In this document: in pieces, positions 1 to 11,597 of the stretch | Position numbering within the stretch: position 1 is the stretch's first letter | Layout of the letters: each line of letters starts with the position of its first letter | Assembly: GCA_037954665.1 (NCBI GenBank) | Contig: JBBMOL010000200.1 | Location: 124,001-188,000, forward strand | Direction of reading: 5' to 3' | Source of the DNA: Laguncularia racemosa | Taxonomy: Eukaryota; Streptophyta; Magnoliopsida; Myrtales; Combretaceae | Length of the DNA stretch: 64,000 nucleotides | Program-made: the position numbers and the translations under genes | The notes under the pieces: model-generated | Databases searched by the model: none | Seen by the model: only the letters and a program-made list of their open reading frames with translations | Told to the model about the DNA's origin: nothing

Positions 1-1069
1 AAATACTTAATCCACTAAGGAAAAACACCCAATTAAACTTCATTGGACATTAGCAAACATATAATCCTTGCAACATAAAGTAAAAGCATATAGTATCAAC
101 TCTTTCCATAGATTTTCTTCCTTTTCTATTATAAGTCATGTTTCATTCAATGAATGTTTACATTCATGTTCTTTTGATTTATTCAAGCATCTGTTTTGAC
201 GGGTTTTTGCCCGCTTCTTTTCATGAACTTTCGCCTTTTTTGCCCTTCGTTATAGTGAGTTCATTGAGTCGGCACATCCCGAGCTCATCACTCAAGTGAC
301 CGGGTTTTGAGATACCCCTACGGACTCTTCCTCACTCTAACATTCAAGTTTGAATACTCTTAACTCAATTACTTGAATCATTGGAGTAATGGCTATGCTT
401 GATTTTTTTTTTTTCATTTCAAAGAGTATATAGTAGCTAATATAACCTAGAAGTAAACTTGTTTATTTTTCACTTAAGGACTCGACCAACTCTTAGACTT
501 CCAATTCTAAAGCTAAATACAAGGTAAATTTGTTTCTTAAAGATTTCACTACTTAATTTTAACCAAGTATTCTAATCACAGCAGTGGGTAAGTAAAGCAT
601 TTGAACAAGTCAATTTCACATTTTGTAGATGCTTATTATAACATTTAGTACAATATCTAGATTTCATGATAATTTTGAAAAAATTTGGCTTAAAATTGCT
701 TAAGGACAAACATTCAAAGTATGGGTCAATTCTCTATTCTCTATAATTTATTATCCTCTCCCCCACACTTAGCTTGAACAGTGTCCTCACTGTTCCTAAT
801 TTAGCACAATTGAAAAGGAATTAACAACTCAATGAACATTAGAGAATAAGAGAAAGGAAATACTGGTACTTCCCTGGTATTGGAGTGCCCCCTTTAAGCT
901 CTGGAAAGTGTCATCTAATGATATGTATCCTTGTTGCAACTAATCAAAAAATTCAAAGCAACACTAGAATCAAAACAAAACTAAAATTAAAACAAAACAA
1001 AATAAATTGATATGGGTTGCCTCCCATGAAGCGCCTTTCTTTAACGTCTTTGGCTAGACGTTCCTATAA
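1..1069 (-). other. 3' non-coding region of element E1
   Basis: No gene is visible here. The stretch lies downstream of integrase and is AT-rich. Around 757-800 it has a purine-rich tract on the minus strand (pyrimidine run with CTCCCCCACA on the plus strand), followed by a block on the theme of a GTCCTCACTGTTC-like repeat. A comparable block sits at about 19900-19945 in element E2, at the same place relative to integrase, so it is a lineage feature. The stretch at 255-345 (stepped sequence around 'GGCACATCCCGAG') also resembles 19230-19310 in E2. Confidence 0.7.
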
Positions 1070-2341
1070 TCAATCACAATATTCGGGGTGAGTTAAACTG
1101 GTTTCTTCAATATTACATACTTGAAATCCTTCATAGAAAAGTTTCAAGCGATGACCATTGACTTTAAAGGTCTTACCAGTTTCAAGGCTGGTGATCTCAA
1201 CTGCACCATGTGAAAATATGTTAGTGATAACAAAATGACCAATCCACCGTGATTGTAGTTTGCCAGGAAACAACTTCAATCGAGAATGGTAAAGTAATAC
1301 TTTTTGACCTACGGAAAAATTCTTTCGGGAAATCATTTGATCATGAAAATCTTTTGTTTTTTCCTTGTAGATTTTAGTACTCTCGTATGCTTCTCTTCGA
1401 ATTTCTTCGAGTTCTTGTAGTTGAAGTTTTCTATGTTCACCCGCCTCATCCATTCGCATGTTAAATTGTTTTACAGCCCAATACGCCCTATGTTCCAGCT
1501 CCACAGGGAGATGACATGGTTTGCCAAATATTAAACGGTAAGGAGACATACCTATAGGGGTCTTGTAAGCTGTCCGGTAGGCCCATAATGCATCCTCAAG
1601 TCTTGTGCTCCAATCCTTCCTGTTTGGATTGACGGTTTTTTCCAGAATAGACTTGATTTCTCGATTAGAGACTTCTGCCAATCCATTGGTTTGAGGGTGG
1701 TATGCGGTGGAAGTGCGATGAGTGACCCTGTATTTTTTTAGTAGAGTTTCCACTATTCTATTACAAAAGTATGTGCCACGATCATTGATAAGAGCCTTTG
1801 GTGTCCCGAACCTAGCAAAAATATGAGATTTAACAAAATCCACAACAACTTTAGCATCATTAGTTCGAGTCGCTTTGGCTTCCACCCATTTTGAAACATA
1901 ATCCACAGCAAGAAGGATGTAAACATTACCGAAAGAAGGAGGAAAAGGACCCATAAAGTCAATACCCCATATATCAAATATTTCGCAAGCAAGAATAGGG
2001 GTAAGTGGCATTTGGTCTCTACGTCCTAAGTTGCCAATCTTTTGACATTGTTCACAAGCCTTACAAAACATAAAAGAGTCACGAAACAATGTAAGCCAAA
2101 ACAAACCACACCCTAATACTTTTTGAGCTGTCCTCTTAGGGCCAAAATGTCCACCACATGCATATGAGTGACAAAATTGCAAGACAGAAGGAATATCGTC
2201 TTGAGAAATATACCTTCTAATGATTTGATCAGCATAATGTTTCCACAAATATGGATCATCCCATACATAGTACTTAGCATCACTTTTAATTTTATCTTTT
2301 TGAGCCCTAGACAAATCACTTGGTAGTGTCTTAGTAACCAA
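1070..2341 (-). pseudogene. E1 integrase domain (end of pol)
   Basis: This is the last domain of the E1 polyprotein and would insert the cDNA copy into the genome. The 423 codons shown are open. An N-terminal HHCC zinc-binding region is visible (CKACEQC is its cysteine pair). The catalytic core follows, with Asp in the GIDFMGPF motif, Asp in INDRGTYF and Glu in NGLAEVSNRE. There are 35 residues between the last two acids (DD35E). A GPY/F-like module with SRWIGHFV lies near the C-terminus. It is in the same frame as the RNase H upstream and separated from it only by the stop at 2531-2533, so it was part of one long gag-pol reading frame. No separate start codon is expected. Confidence 0.92.
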
Positions 2342-3107
2342 ATAATTGACAATATCAGCATACCACGGAATTGTCTTTTGAATAGAAAAGAGATACTCAT
2401 CTGGAAAATCGTCTTGTATTTGTGTGGACCCTTCACTGATAGGAATTCTACTGAGGTGATCGGCAACTAAGTTTTCCGAGCCTTTCCTATCAGGTATCTC
2501 CAGATCAAACTCTTGTAATAAGAGTATCCATCAAATAAGTCTTGGTTTCGCCTCCTTCTTCGCGAGCAGGTATTTGAGAGCTGCATGATCAGAGTAAACA
2601 ATTACCTTAGTACCAAGTAAATATGATCTGAATTTTTCTAATGCAAAAACAACAACCAAGAGTTCTTTTTCCATTGTGGAATAGTTGCATTGAGCATTAT
2701 CTAATGTTCTGGAAGCATAATAAATGACATGAGAGGCTCTCCCAACTCTTTGGCCAAGAACTGCTCCAACTGCATAATTGCTCGCATCACACATGATTTC
2801 AAAGGGAAGGGTCCAGTCGGGTGGTCGGATGATTGGAGCAGAAGTTAACTTATCCCTCAATGTGTCAAAAGCGTTCTTGCAGGCCTCATCGAACTCAAAT
2901 GTCACTTCTTTTTGTAGCAATCAACATAGGGGTTGAGTAATCTTGGAGAAATCCTTGATGAAGCATCAATAGAATCCTGCACTCCCAAGAAAAGACCGAA
3001 TTTCCCATACACTCACAAGGTAAGGTAAAGATTTAATCAATTCTACCTTAGCTTTATTGACTTCAAGCCCCTTAGAAGATACAATATGGCCTAAAATGAG
3101 ACTCTGT
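2342..3107 (-). pseudogene. E1 reverse transcriptase end and RNase H
   Basis: This stretch continues pol between the RT catalytic core and integrase. It includes the RT connection region, with a GFY/CFIKDFSKIT-type segment. RNase H follows, with FEIMCDASNYAVGAVLGQ carrying the first catalytic Asp, then a STMEKELL segment and YSDHAALKYLL with further acidic residues. RNase H degrades the RNA strand during reverse transcription. The frame is shifted from the RT core at about 3108-3112, consistent with one extra A. Three TGA codons break it at 2966-2968, 2921-2923 and 2531-2533. In each the family normally has Arg, so CGA to TGA fits. Confidence 0.88.
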
Positions 3108-5030
3108 TCAACCATTAAAGTGACATTTTTCATAATTCAACACTAAATTCTTATCTATACATCTTTGAAGCACTTTTGTAAGGTTAGTCAAACATGAATC
3201 AAAAGAATTACCATAGACGGTGAAGTCATCCATGAAAACCTCTATAATATTCTCCACATAATCTGAAAATATACTAACCATACATCTTTGGAATGTGGCT
3301 GGGGCATTGCAGAGCCCAAAAGGCATCCTTCGATACGCAAAAGTACCGAATGGACAAGTAAAAGTAGTCTTCTCTTGATCTTCCGGTGCCACTGGAATTT
3401 GATGAAAACCTGAATAACCATCAAGACAACAATAGTGAGAATGGCCAGCCAAACTTTCAAGCATCTGATCAAGAAAAGGAAGAGGGAAGTGGTCCTTCCG
3501 AGTTGACGCATTTAACTTCCTGTAATCAACACAAACCCTCCATTCATTCTGAACCCGAGTAGGAATTAACTCACCATCAGAGTTTTCAATCACAGTTAAG
3601 CCCATTTTCTTTTGAACAACTTGGATTGGACTTACCCACTTGCTGTCGGAAATCAGATAGATCATACCTGCATCAAGAAGTTTCAAGATCTCTTTCTTCA
3701 CTACCTCCATCATAGGTGGATTCAAACGACGCTGAACTTCCCTTGAAGGTTTGCAATTATCTTCCATCAAAATCTTGTGCATGCAGGTGGAGGGGCTTAG
3801 TCCTTTGATATCAGCTATGGACCACCCAATGGCTTCTTTGTACTCTCTCAACACCCGAATCAACTTTTCTTCTTCTAAAGTACTTAACTTGTTGGAGACT
3901 ATCACAGCAAGAGTCTCCTTTTCTCCTAAGAAAATATACTTTAGATGTTTGGGTAGGGGTTTTAATTCTAGCTTTGGTGCCTGCACAATAGAAGGAAGAA
4001 GTTTTGTGTTAGAAGGGGGTAAATGAATGTAGGACACATTATACCTGATAGGTTTTAATGATTCCAACTCCCAAATCTTGTCCTGCAAATCAGAGGATAT
4101 TACAAGCTTCTCCTTAAGAGTTTTCAATGCATGAATAGTAAGACTCCTATTAAGTACAACCTTCAACTCATCGTCGTCTATCAAATCAAATGTAGCTTGT
4201 GTTAATGGGTCAATAACATCCACAACAAAAACAGGAGAGATATCACTAGGATATTTCATGGCATCATAAATGTTAAATTTAATCACTTCACCATCAAATT
4301 CCATAGTGAGGTTACCATCATGTACATCGATTTTTGTTCTAGATGTCTTAAGAAATGGTCTCCCTAATAATATCATCGATGAATTACGAGAATCATCATT
4401 CTCCATGTCAAGCACGTAAAAATCTGCGGGGAAAACGAAACCATTAACTTGTACTAAAACATCTTCTAGAACTCCCTCAGGATAAACATTGGACCTATCA
4501 GCAAGTTGAACAATAACAACTGTTTCCTTCAGGGGGCCAACATTTAAACATTGATAAACAGACAAAGGCATAACATTGATTGAAGCTCCTAAATCACACA
4601 TAGCTTTAGTGATTCCAAGATTACCTATTTTGCAAGGAATAGTAAACATACTTGGATCCTTACATTTAGGAGGAAGCTTCTTCTGAAGAATAGCTGAAAC
4701 ATTCTCACCTACACTAATCTTTTCATTACCTTTCAGCTTTCTTTTGTTAGTGCACAATTCTTTAAGAAATTTAGCATAACGAGGTACTTGCTTAATTGCA
4801 TCCAGCAAAGGAATGTTTACCTCAACTTTGCAAAAAGTGTCAAGAATCTCTTTTTCTTCAGCTTCATTCTTGGATTTTGCTAGTCTGGAAGGGAAAGGAG
4901 GTGCTGTTGTCATGACCTTTGGTGGTTCAATGAGGGTTCCTTTGATCCGATTGTTCTGCTAGCTTGGAGTTGGAGTTTCTTTCTCAGTCTCTTCCTCAGG
5001 ATTAGTTCGGTGTTCCTTCTCATTTGATCC
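3108..5030 (-). pseudogene. E1 aspartic protease and reverse transcriptase
   Basis: A 601-codon open stretch (4913-3108) has a protease near residues 95-200, with active-site DLGAS at about 107-111. The reverse transcriptase follows: WRVCVDYRKLN, the FGTFAYRRMPFGLCNAP block, and the catalytic FMDD at about residues 560-563. The stretch 5030-4914 is in the same frame as gag and belongs to the linker. It contains a TAG at 4959-4961. The core motifs are intact, so the damage is recent compared with E2. The frame ends at 3108, where one extra base appears to have been gained after the CHF codons. Confidence 0.92.
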
Positions 5031-6410
5031 CTACAATTTCGTTCCACTTCTCAAGGTAATTGCATTAGCACTTTGCTTTGGATTTGTGACGGTTTGAGAA
5101 GGTAACTTACCTTGAGTTTCCAACCTATTTATAGAAGAAGCAAGTTGACTTACCTGATTTTCCAAGTTATGGATGCTCTGCTTTGTCTCATCCTGAAATT
5201 GTTTTGTATTAACGGCAAGTGATTTAACAATTTCCTCAAGGGACATACCTGAAGTGGAAGGAGCTTGGGGTACGTGGTATGATGGCTTAGGCTGGAATTG
5301 TTGGAAATGTTGAGGGTTATTGCCATATCGGAAGTTAGGATGATCCCTCCATCCGGGATTGTAAGTATTTGAATAGGGATCATATTTCCTTTGTGGCTGT
5401 CTTGGGAATCTACCTACAGCATTGGCGTGTTCATGGTTTTCATCTTGCAATGTGGGGCACATTTCGGTCGGATGATTAGGTGCAGTGCAAATTCCACAAG
5501 CCTTCACCTGCTGTGTTTTTCCAAGAGCTAGCTGCTGCACAAGGGAGGTTAGATTAGAAATTTGATGTTCAAGTTTAGATACACTTACCTCATTTACCTT
5601 CCTTGAAGATGTATCATGTCTATACCCAAATTGTTGCGAATTGGTAGCCATAATGGAGATCAATTCCCTAGCTTGACCAGGGGTTTTGTTTACTATGGCG
5701 CCTCCACTTGCAGCATCCATCATCTTTCTTTCCATCGGAATCAGACCTTCGTAGAAGTATTGGATGAGAAGTTGTTCAGATATTCCATGTTGTGGGCAGC
5801 TGGCACACAATTGCTTGAATCTCTCCCAATACTCATGAAGAGTCTCAGTGTCCCTCTGTTTTATACCACAAATTTCTCTTCTTATACCAGCGGCTCTGGA
5901 TGCAAGGAAGAATTTGTCCAAGAAGAGTCTCACCATATCTGTCCAAGTGGTGATAGAACCTGGAGGCAAATAAAACAACCAATCTTTAGCTTTAGTACTT
6001 AAAGAAAACGGAAAAGCGCGTAGCTTGATTTGATCGTCGGTTATTCCTTGCGGCCTCATACTAGAACACACTATATGGAACTCTTTCAAATGCTTATGAG
6101 GATCTTCATTCTCAAGACCATGAAAGGTGGGTAGCAGATGTATCAACTCAGATTTCAACTCGAATTCCACAGTTAGTTCGGGATAGTGAATGCAAAGTGG
6201 TTATTGATTCACATCCGGTGCAGCTAACTCCCTTAATGTTCTCTCGGGATTTGCCATATCGTCTTCTTTTTCTGAATCAAGGGATGAATCAAACAAATCC
6301 GATGCTACGTTCTGTCTAGTGGATGATCTAGCTTCTTGTCGCAGCCTCTTTAGAGTCTTCTCAATCTTCGGATTATAAGTTAGTTCACCTGTCTGAGAAG
6401 AACGAGTCAT
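5031..6410 (-). pseudogene. E1 gag (capsid/nucleocapsid), broken by a stop codon
   Basis: Gag packages element RNA into virus-like particles. The most likely start is ATG at 6408-6410, just inside the primer-binding site and in frame with the rest. The capsid region includes LPTFHGLENEDPHKHLKEF and a KAKDWLFYLPPGSI segment. A CCHC zinc knuckle (CGICTAPNHPTEMC, C-x2-C-x4-H-x4-C) follows. The protein ends with AITLRSGTKL, the usual gag/pro junction sequence of Athila relatives. TAA at 6201-6203 and TAG at 5031-5033 interrupt it, both explicable as C-to-T changes in Gln codons. A poorly conserved N-terminal part lies between 6410 and 6204. Confidence 0.88.
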
Positions 6411-6438
6411 ACAAGAATAGAAATAAATTTGACACCAA

Positions 6439-6456
6439 TCCCCGGCAACGACGCCA
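6439..6456 (-). promoter_or_regulatory. E1 primer-binding site, tRNA-Asp type
   Basis: The plus strand reads TCCCCGGCAACGACGCCA. This matches the 3' end of plant tRNA-Asp, including CCA, with one mismatch at 6451. It lies 5 bases from the LTR end, the expected spacing for priming of minus-strand cDNA. Confidence 0.9.
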
Positions 6457-6601
6457 AAATTTGATGGGTGTCGAATCCAACAAAAATAAAACCTACTCCT
6501 AGACAATTATATGATTTGCATATAGTGGTGAGTAGGGTCGAATCCACAGAGATTGGTCAAATTTATTTCTATTCAAGGAGAATAAAAAGGAAAAGGAAAA
6601 T

Positions 6602-6622
6602 GGGGGGGGGGGGGGGGGGGGG
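6602..6622 (+). repeat. Poly-G tract (about 21 G)
   Basis: An uninterrupted run of G on the plus strand lies near the inner end of the E1 LTR. Length is prone to sequencing and assembly error. Similar tracts occur in both E2 LTRs. Confidence 0.9.
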
Positions 6623-7398
6623 TTGTTTGTGAATCAAATAAAGTTAAAACAAGATAAGAAAATTGAATATTGATAAAAAGCCTAGCCAAAGGAATCAAGA
6701 TAGTTTAATTCTAGGAATTAATCATCGATGCAAATACTTTCTATTCTTATTTCAAGATAAACTGGTTATGGTTATTAACAAGCTCTAACAACCTATCTCT
6801 CCGTACTTCCTCGATAACCAAGAGAAGCTCTTTGATTATTTCTCTTACCGATTAGACAACCCTAGACAAGCGCTTAGGATTTAATCTACCAATAGCATTA
6901 AAAACTAGAGAGACCACCAATTCATGCCAGTAAATTATAAGATAACCTATTTAAACATGATCACAAACCTCCATAACATGAATTCGATCATCCATTTTAT
7001 AACCAAACATGTTATTGTGTCATTGAGACTAGAACAATCAAACAATTATGGATTTGACGTGCTAGTTGACAATATATTAACTTGCTAATTAAGTAGAAGA
7101 GCTCTATTCATACCAATCAACAAAGATAATAATGACAAGACGTTCAGAAGATATATGAATATCCGAAAACAACGAATAGATTAAATACAAGTCAATTAGA
7201 CCTCACAATTCGTGAAGAATTAAACATCTATGACCCTTTGGCTAGAAAAGTAGCTTAGCTACACATGTTCATCAATAAAACGAAAATAAAAAGTAGAAAC
7301 ATAATGAACCCGGTTACCTGCTCTGCCTCCAAAGTTCTTCAAGATCCAAAGATTCAAGATTCAAGATTAAAAGTTGCCCTAACCCTCTAGGGTTGGTT

Positions 7399-7407
7399 CT
7401 ATTTATA
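7399..7407 (-). promoter_or_regulatory. Probable TATA box of the E1 LTR promoter
   Basis: The minus strand reads TATAAATAG, a near-consensus plant TATA box. It lies about 800 bp inside the LTR from its outer end and faces the gag-pol genes, as an LTR promoter should. Confidence 0.6.
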
Positions 7408-7491
7408 TTGTTAAAGGAATGGCAGATGATCTTTTGCTAACAAGATACGAAAATATCTTTCCTTTTCCAAGTAGATTTCGAGAAGTGAATA

Positions 7492-8035
7492 TTCGTCCAC
7501 CTGGCACGCCCTACCACACGGCCGTGGGTCAAGCCGTGCCATCCTCTGTGCATAATTCACGTATCATCTTCCGTGTCCAGTGTGTACCACGGCTCCACCC
7601 ACGGCTAGATTTCCAACCGTGCCTTCCTCTGTGCATAATCAACAAGTCTTCATCCTTGTCCAGTGTGTACCACGGTCTACACCACGGCTAGATCCTAGGT
7701 CGTGCCTTCCTCTGTCAAAGTTCCACAATTTCTTCTCCTTGGCACGTCTAGCTTCCACCACGGCTTCAAGCACGGTTGCTCCCACGGCTTCCACCACAGC
7801 CGTGCCCTAAGCCGTGTCTCTCTCTGTTGAAATTCCACATTTTCGCCTTCTTGTGCAGTGTGTAACACAGTTTGCACCTTGGTCGTGCCTCAAACCGTGC
7901 TTCCTCCTAGACAGATACACGGCCATGTACTTCAACCGTGTATCTTCCTATTGATTCAAAACCAAGTACACGACCGTGTACTTCAATTACACGCCCATGT
8001 ACTTTCCTCCGGTGGTGTAATTCCTTGTCTTGATC
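7492..8035. repeat. Degenerate tandem array with CACGGC/GCCGTG palindromes in the E1 LTR
   Basis: Imperfect units of roughly 85-95 bp recur, each with a CAGTGTGTACCACGG-like block (about 7578, 7661 and 7855) followed by GCCGTGCCTTCCTCTGT-like sequence. Many copies of ACGGC and GCCGTG make short inverted repeats, for example ACACGGCCGTGG near 7516. GC content is far above the surroundings. No coding function is suggested. Confidence 0.7.
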
Positions 8036-8204
8036 CAAGATGTAGATGACTTCTCTAATTTTCTTGCATTAGCATCCTTAACTCCATTTAACCTGATTTA
8101 TCACCATAATAGAATTAAGTGCCATTTCCTTATGAATTCTATAAAATCAATAGTAAATTAACACCATTTATGCTATAAGGATTGAGTATAAAATGGCTCT
8201 ATCA

Positions 8205-10027
8205 CTAGCTATTACAGGCATTTTGTGGAAGGGTTCTCATGTGACAACTCCTTTAACCTAACTGACACAAAAGAAGGAGAGATTTATGTATGATGATAGG
8301 TGTTGAAATAGTTTCATAACATTAAAAGAGAAATCAGTAACAGCTCCAATGTTAGCTCTACCTAAGATCGGGGAAGAATTTGAGATCTTTAGTGATGCAT
8401 CGACTTAAGTTTTAGGATGTATGCTCGTGCAGAAAAGTCATCGTATATGCATCTCATCAATTGAAACCATATGAGAGGAACTAACCCACACATGACTTAA
8501 AGTTAGTAGCTATAATCTTAGCATTGAAACTGTAAAGACACTATTTATATGGTGAGAAGTGCAAAATTTTCACAGACTACAAGAGCCCAAAATACTTATT
8601 CACACATAAAGATTTGAATATAAAGCAAAGAAGGTAGCTAAAATTGATCAATGACTATGATGTAGAGATCTATTATCACCCCAGGAAGGCAAATGTTGTA
8701 ATAGATGCCCTCAATTAGAAGAAGCAAGTTAATATAGTAACTTTAATAACATCTTAGAAACAAAAATTGAAAGATATACACAAGTTAAATTTAGAGATGC
8801 TGGCATATGAAGTGAGAACCAGAATGGTTACTCTTTGTATCCAACCAACTCTCCTTAATTGAATTAAGGTAGCATAAATGGGAGATCTCATAATTCCAAA
8901 AGATTATGAGCTAAATATAATAGAGAGAGACAATTGAATTTAATGAAGATGCTAGAGTTGTAGTAAAATAAGATACGAGATTGTGTGTACCAAATGATAA
9001 CACTAAATTAAAGGAGATTATGAAAGAGGCTCATTACTCAGGATACATGATACATCCCAGAAACACTAAAATGTGCAAAGATTTAAAGAATCATTATTGG
9101 TGGAGAATAGCAGAATTTGTATCCAAATGCATGACATGCTAGCAAATCAAAATTAAACACCAAAGACCAGCCGATGAGTTATAACCACTTCTTATACCTA
9201 AATGGAAGTAGGAACATGTAACTATAGACTTTGTTACAACTTTACCGAAAACCAAGGAGAAATATGTTACAATCAAGGTGATTGTAAATAGATTGACCAA
9301 AATTTCCCATTTCTTACTAATTAAGGTGTGAACTACAGGCTAGAAGAACTTACTTAGTTGTATATTAATGATATTGTCAAATTACATGGTGTGCCAACCA
9401 CTATAACTTCTAACAAAGATACCCAATTTGTGAGTAAGTTCTAGAAAAGTCTACATCTGGCTTTAGTACTAAATTGCAATTTAGTACTACTTTCTATCCT
9501 CAAACAAATGGGTAGTTTGAAAGGACCATTCAAATTTTAGATGACCTATTGCAATCATTGCCTTTAAACTGTAGGGGTAACTAGAGTGATCACCTATCTT
9601 TAGTGGAATTTGCATACAACAACAACTATTAGGCTACTATTGGCTCCATATAATACACTATATGGCAGGAAATGTAGATCTCTTACATTGGGATGAAGTT
9701 AGTAAAAGACAAATAATAGGACTAAAGATAGTGTAGGAAGGTGTAGACAAAGTGAAGATGATAAGATAGCAAATTCTTTCAACACAAAGTCACCAGAACA
9801 ATTATGCATATAGAAGGTGATGCCCCTTAGAATTTCAAATGGGAGAGAAGGTTCTATTGAAAGTATCTCCAATTAAAGGGGTAATCAAATTTGGTCAGAG
9901 AGGGAAGTTAAATCTAAGGTATATAGGTCCATTTGAGATTCTAGAAAGAATTTACAATGTTGCTTACAGGTTGGCTCTACCACCAAGTTTAATTGGGGCA
10001 CATGATGTATTTCATGTACCTATTTAA
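8205..10027 (+). pseudogene. E5 RNase H and integrase remnant
   Basis: Sequence resumes after E1 with a YYRHFVEGFS-like segment, the conserved join between reverse transcriptase and RNase H. RNase H remains follow, with EIFSDAST near 8385, THDLKLVA near 8487 and YLYGEKCKIFTDYKSPKYLF near 8540. The sequence YYHPRKANVVIDAL near 8675 closes that domain. The integrase zinc region (EAHYSGYMIHP ... CMTC) lies at about 9027-9140, a core Asp at about 9220 and a degenerate core to 9560. A GPF module (RYIGPFEILERI) lies near 9920. The open stretch 9839-10027 is the C-terminal integrase region, not an independent gene. Stops are frequent. Confidence 0.85.
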
Positions 10028-10299
10028 GGAAATTTATGCCAAATCAAAACCAAATAGTGGCTTTAGAGTCTTTAAATGTATAGTCAAGTTTATCTTCCAT
10101 TGAAAGACCTGTAAGGATTGTGGACACTAAGAAACAAATATTGAGGAGAAGATTAATTCTCTACATCAAGGTATAATGGGCAAATCAAACAAAACGTGAA
10201 TCAACATGGGGCCTAAAGAAGATATGCAAAGAAAGCATCTAGAGCTATTTCCAAACCTAGGTAACTTTCGAGGATGAAAATTCCTATTAGGGGAGACAA
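10028..10299 (+). pseudogene. E5 chromodomain remnant and polypurine tract
   Basis: Reading across stops, the sequence at 10095-10275 carries the usual chromodomain order of Tekay/Del elements: an ERPVRIVDTK-like start, an ILRRRLI segment, then KV-W-N/Q and a TWGL-like box, ending near a FEDE motif. Chromodomains of this kind can target integration to heterochromatin. A purine-rich run (AGGGGAGA, 10289-10296) immediately precedes the LTR and would prime plus-strand synthesis. Confidence 0.75.
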
Positions 10300-11564
10300 T
10301 GTAATATATATATATATTAAAATTTAAAGCTAAGGATAAAGAACGTAAATAGTTTAAAATGAGGGGGGCAGTTTAGACTTTTTAGGATGAAGGTATTTAA
10401 GTTTCACTTAACCTATTGTCTCCCCTTTATCTCATTTGCATAGTGAACACAAAACAAACACTCTTAGACATACCTAAGAGAACCTAAGCATAATCCATAA
10501 GATCAACCCATTTTCACCAAGTAAAGACTTTGATCATTAATGTGCAATTTTTTATTAAATATTGGTAGGTCTAAATGAAATTGGTAACATGTTGACAAAG
10601 CTCGGAATAAGGAGTGAGATGGAACGAGCTTGGGATCAAGCAATTTTAGGATTCTAATCGCAAATCAAAGCAAGTAAGTACACAAGATTCATATAATGTA
10701 TTAGATTTAATAAGTTAATTGATCCAATTCAATTTAAATTCATAAAAATTAAGCTGAGAAAATTGAAGAAGTGAAAAAGGGATTTACAATGCAATAGTAG
10801 AATACACAGCCAAATACATGCCCATGTACCTGTCCGTATCGAATTACAAATGTATACAAAAACGTATACGGTCATAGGACATACATGTATACTTAGGCAT
10901 GTTGAATTGTGAATGTTCATAAAAAGATATACTGCCACAATACACAACCATGTACCCTATCGTGTTAAAGCACACGACTAAATACACAACTATATACTTG
11001 GGCATACTAGAAAACTGTTACACACAGAAAGGTATATGGCCATTAGCATGGTCGTGTTCCTTTGCACGACCACTCACACAACAATGTTGTTCTGGAATGC
11101 CGACATTCCACTTCCATATTGTTCTTCTACAATTCTAAATTAGGATTGTGCACAATACTACAATAGGAAGGGAGATTCTACAATTAGAACATAGTTAACC
11201 ATTTAGTAAACTTAGATTAAGTTAAAAGGTAAAGCTAAACTTAAATTAAGTTTTATGCTTGATAGGTTAATATTCCTTTGATAATGACATAAGAGAAAAC
11301 CAAGAGACCACTATTCTAGGTATGTATTTATCATAATTGTTGTTTGTGATTATTAGCGTAATATTTAAATGACTTTAATTGGATATTAGGTTTAAGTATA
11401 TGTGCTATTTGTGCTTAACTTGGCTTAAGATTTGAAGGTGGCGGATCTTTAAAGGGCACCCTGATAATCGATATATTGCATTGTCCCTAGCAGAGCCATA
11501 TACTAAAATGATTTATGGTGGATTAGGGTTAAACGAAGCTCGTTATAACAGTTCACAACTTAAG

Positions 11565-11597
<33 letters not shown>

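Larger units (their letters stand above)
1..8204 (-). mobile_element. E1: Athila-lineage Ty3/gypsy LTR retrotransposon (3' LTR outside the window)
   Basis: On the minus strand the order is 5' LTR (8204 to 6462), primer-binding site, gag, protease, reverse transcriptase, RNase H, integrase and a long 3' non-coding region that runs off the left edge. The gag and pol sequence, the tRNA-Asp primer-binding site and the long region after integrase are typical of the Athila lineage. Domain order PR-RT-RH-IN makes it Ty3/gypsy. The element interrupts a plus-strand chromovirus exactly between its reverse transcriptase end and RNase H (sequence resumes at 8205). The 3' LTR is not in the window, so the target-site duplication and LTR divergence cannot be judged. 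It is non-functional as seen, with six premature stops and one frameshift. Confidence 0.93.
6462..8204 (-). repeat. E1 5' LTR
   Basis: The plus strand starts TGATGGGTGTCGA next to the primer-binding site and ends CTCTATCA before chromovirus coding sequence resumes. The ends form the short TGAT/ATCA inverted repeat expected of LTRs. The length would be 1743 bp. Because the partner LTR is outside the window, the outer end is set by the chromovirus junction and could be a few bases off. Inside are a TATA-like box, a 21-base G-tract and an array rich in CACGGC and GCCGTG motifs. Confidence 0.82.

Noticed and set aside
3751..4026. Plus-strand open stretch inside E1 pol
   Set aside because: It is a mirror of the conserved minus-strand protease/RT frame and has no domain of its own.
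5616..6002. Plus-strand 128-codon open stretch inside E1 gag
   Set aside because: It overlaps recognised gag on the other strand; composition is explained by that gene.
7419..8049. Several plus-strand open stretches in the E1 LTR
   Set aside because: They are made by the GC-rich tandem repeats; the repeated peptides only reflect repeated DNA.
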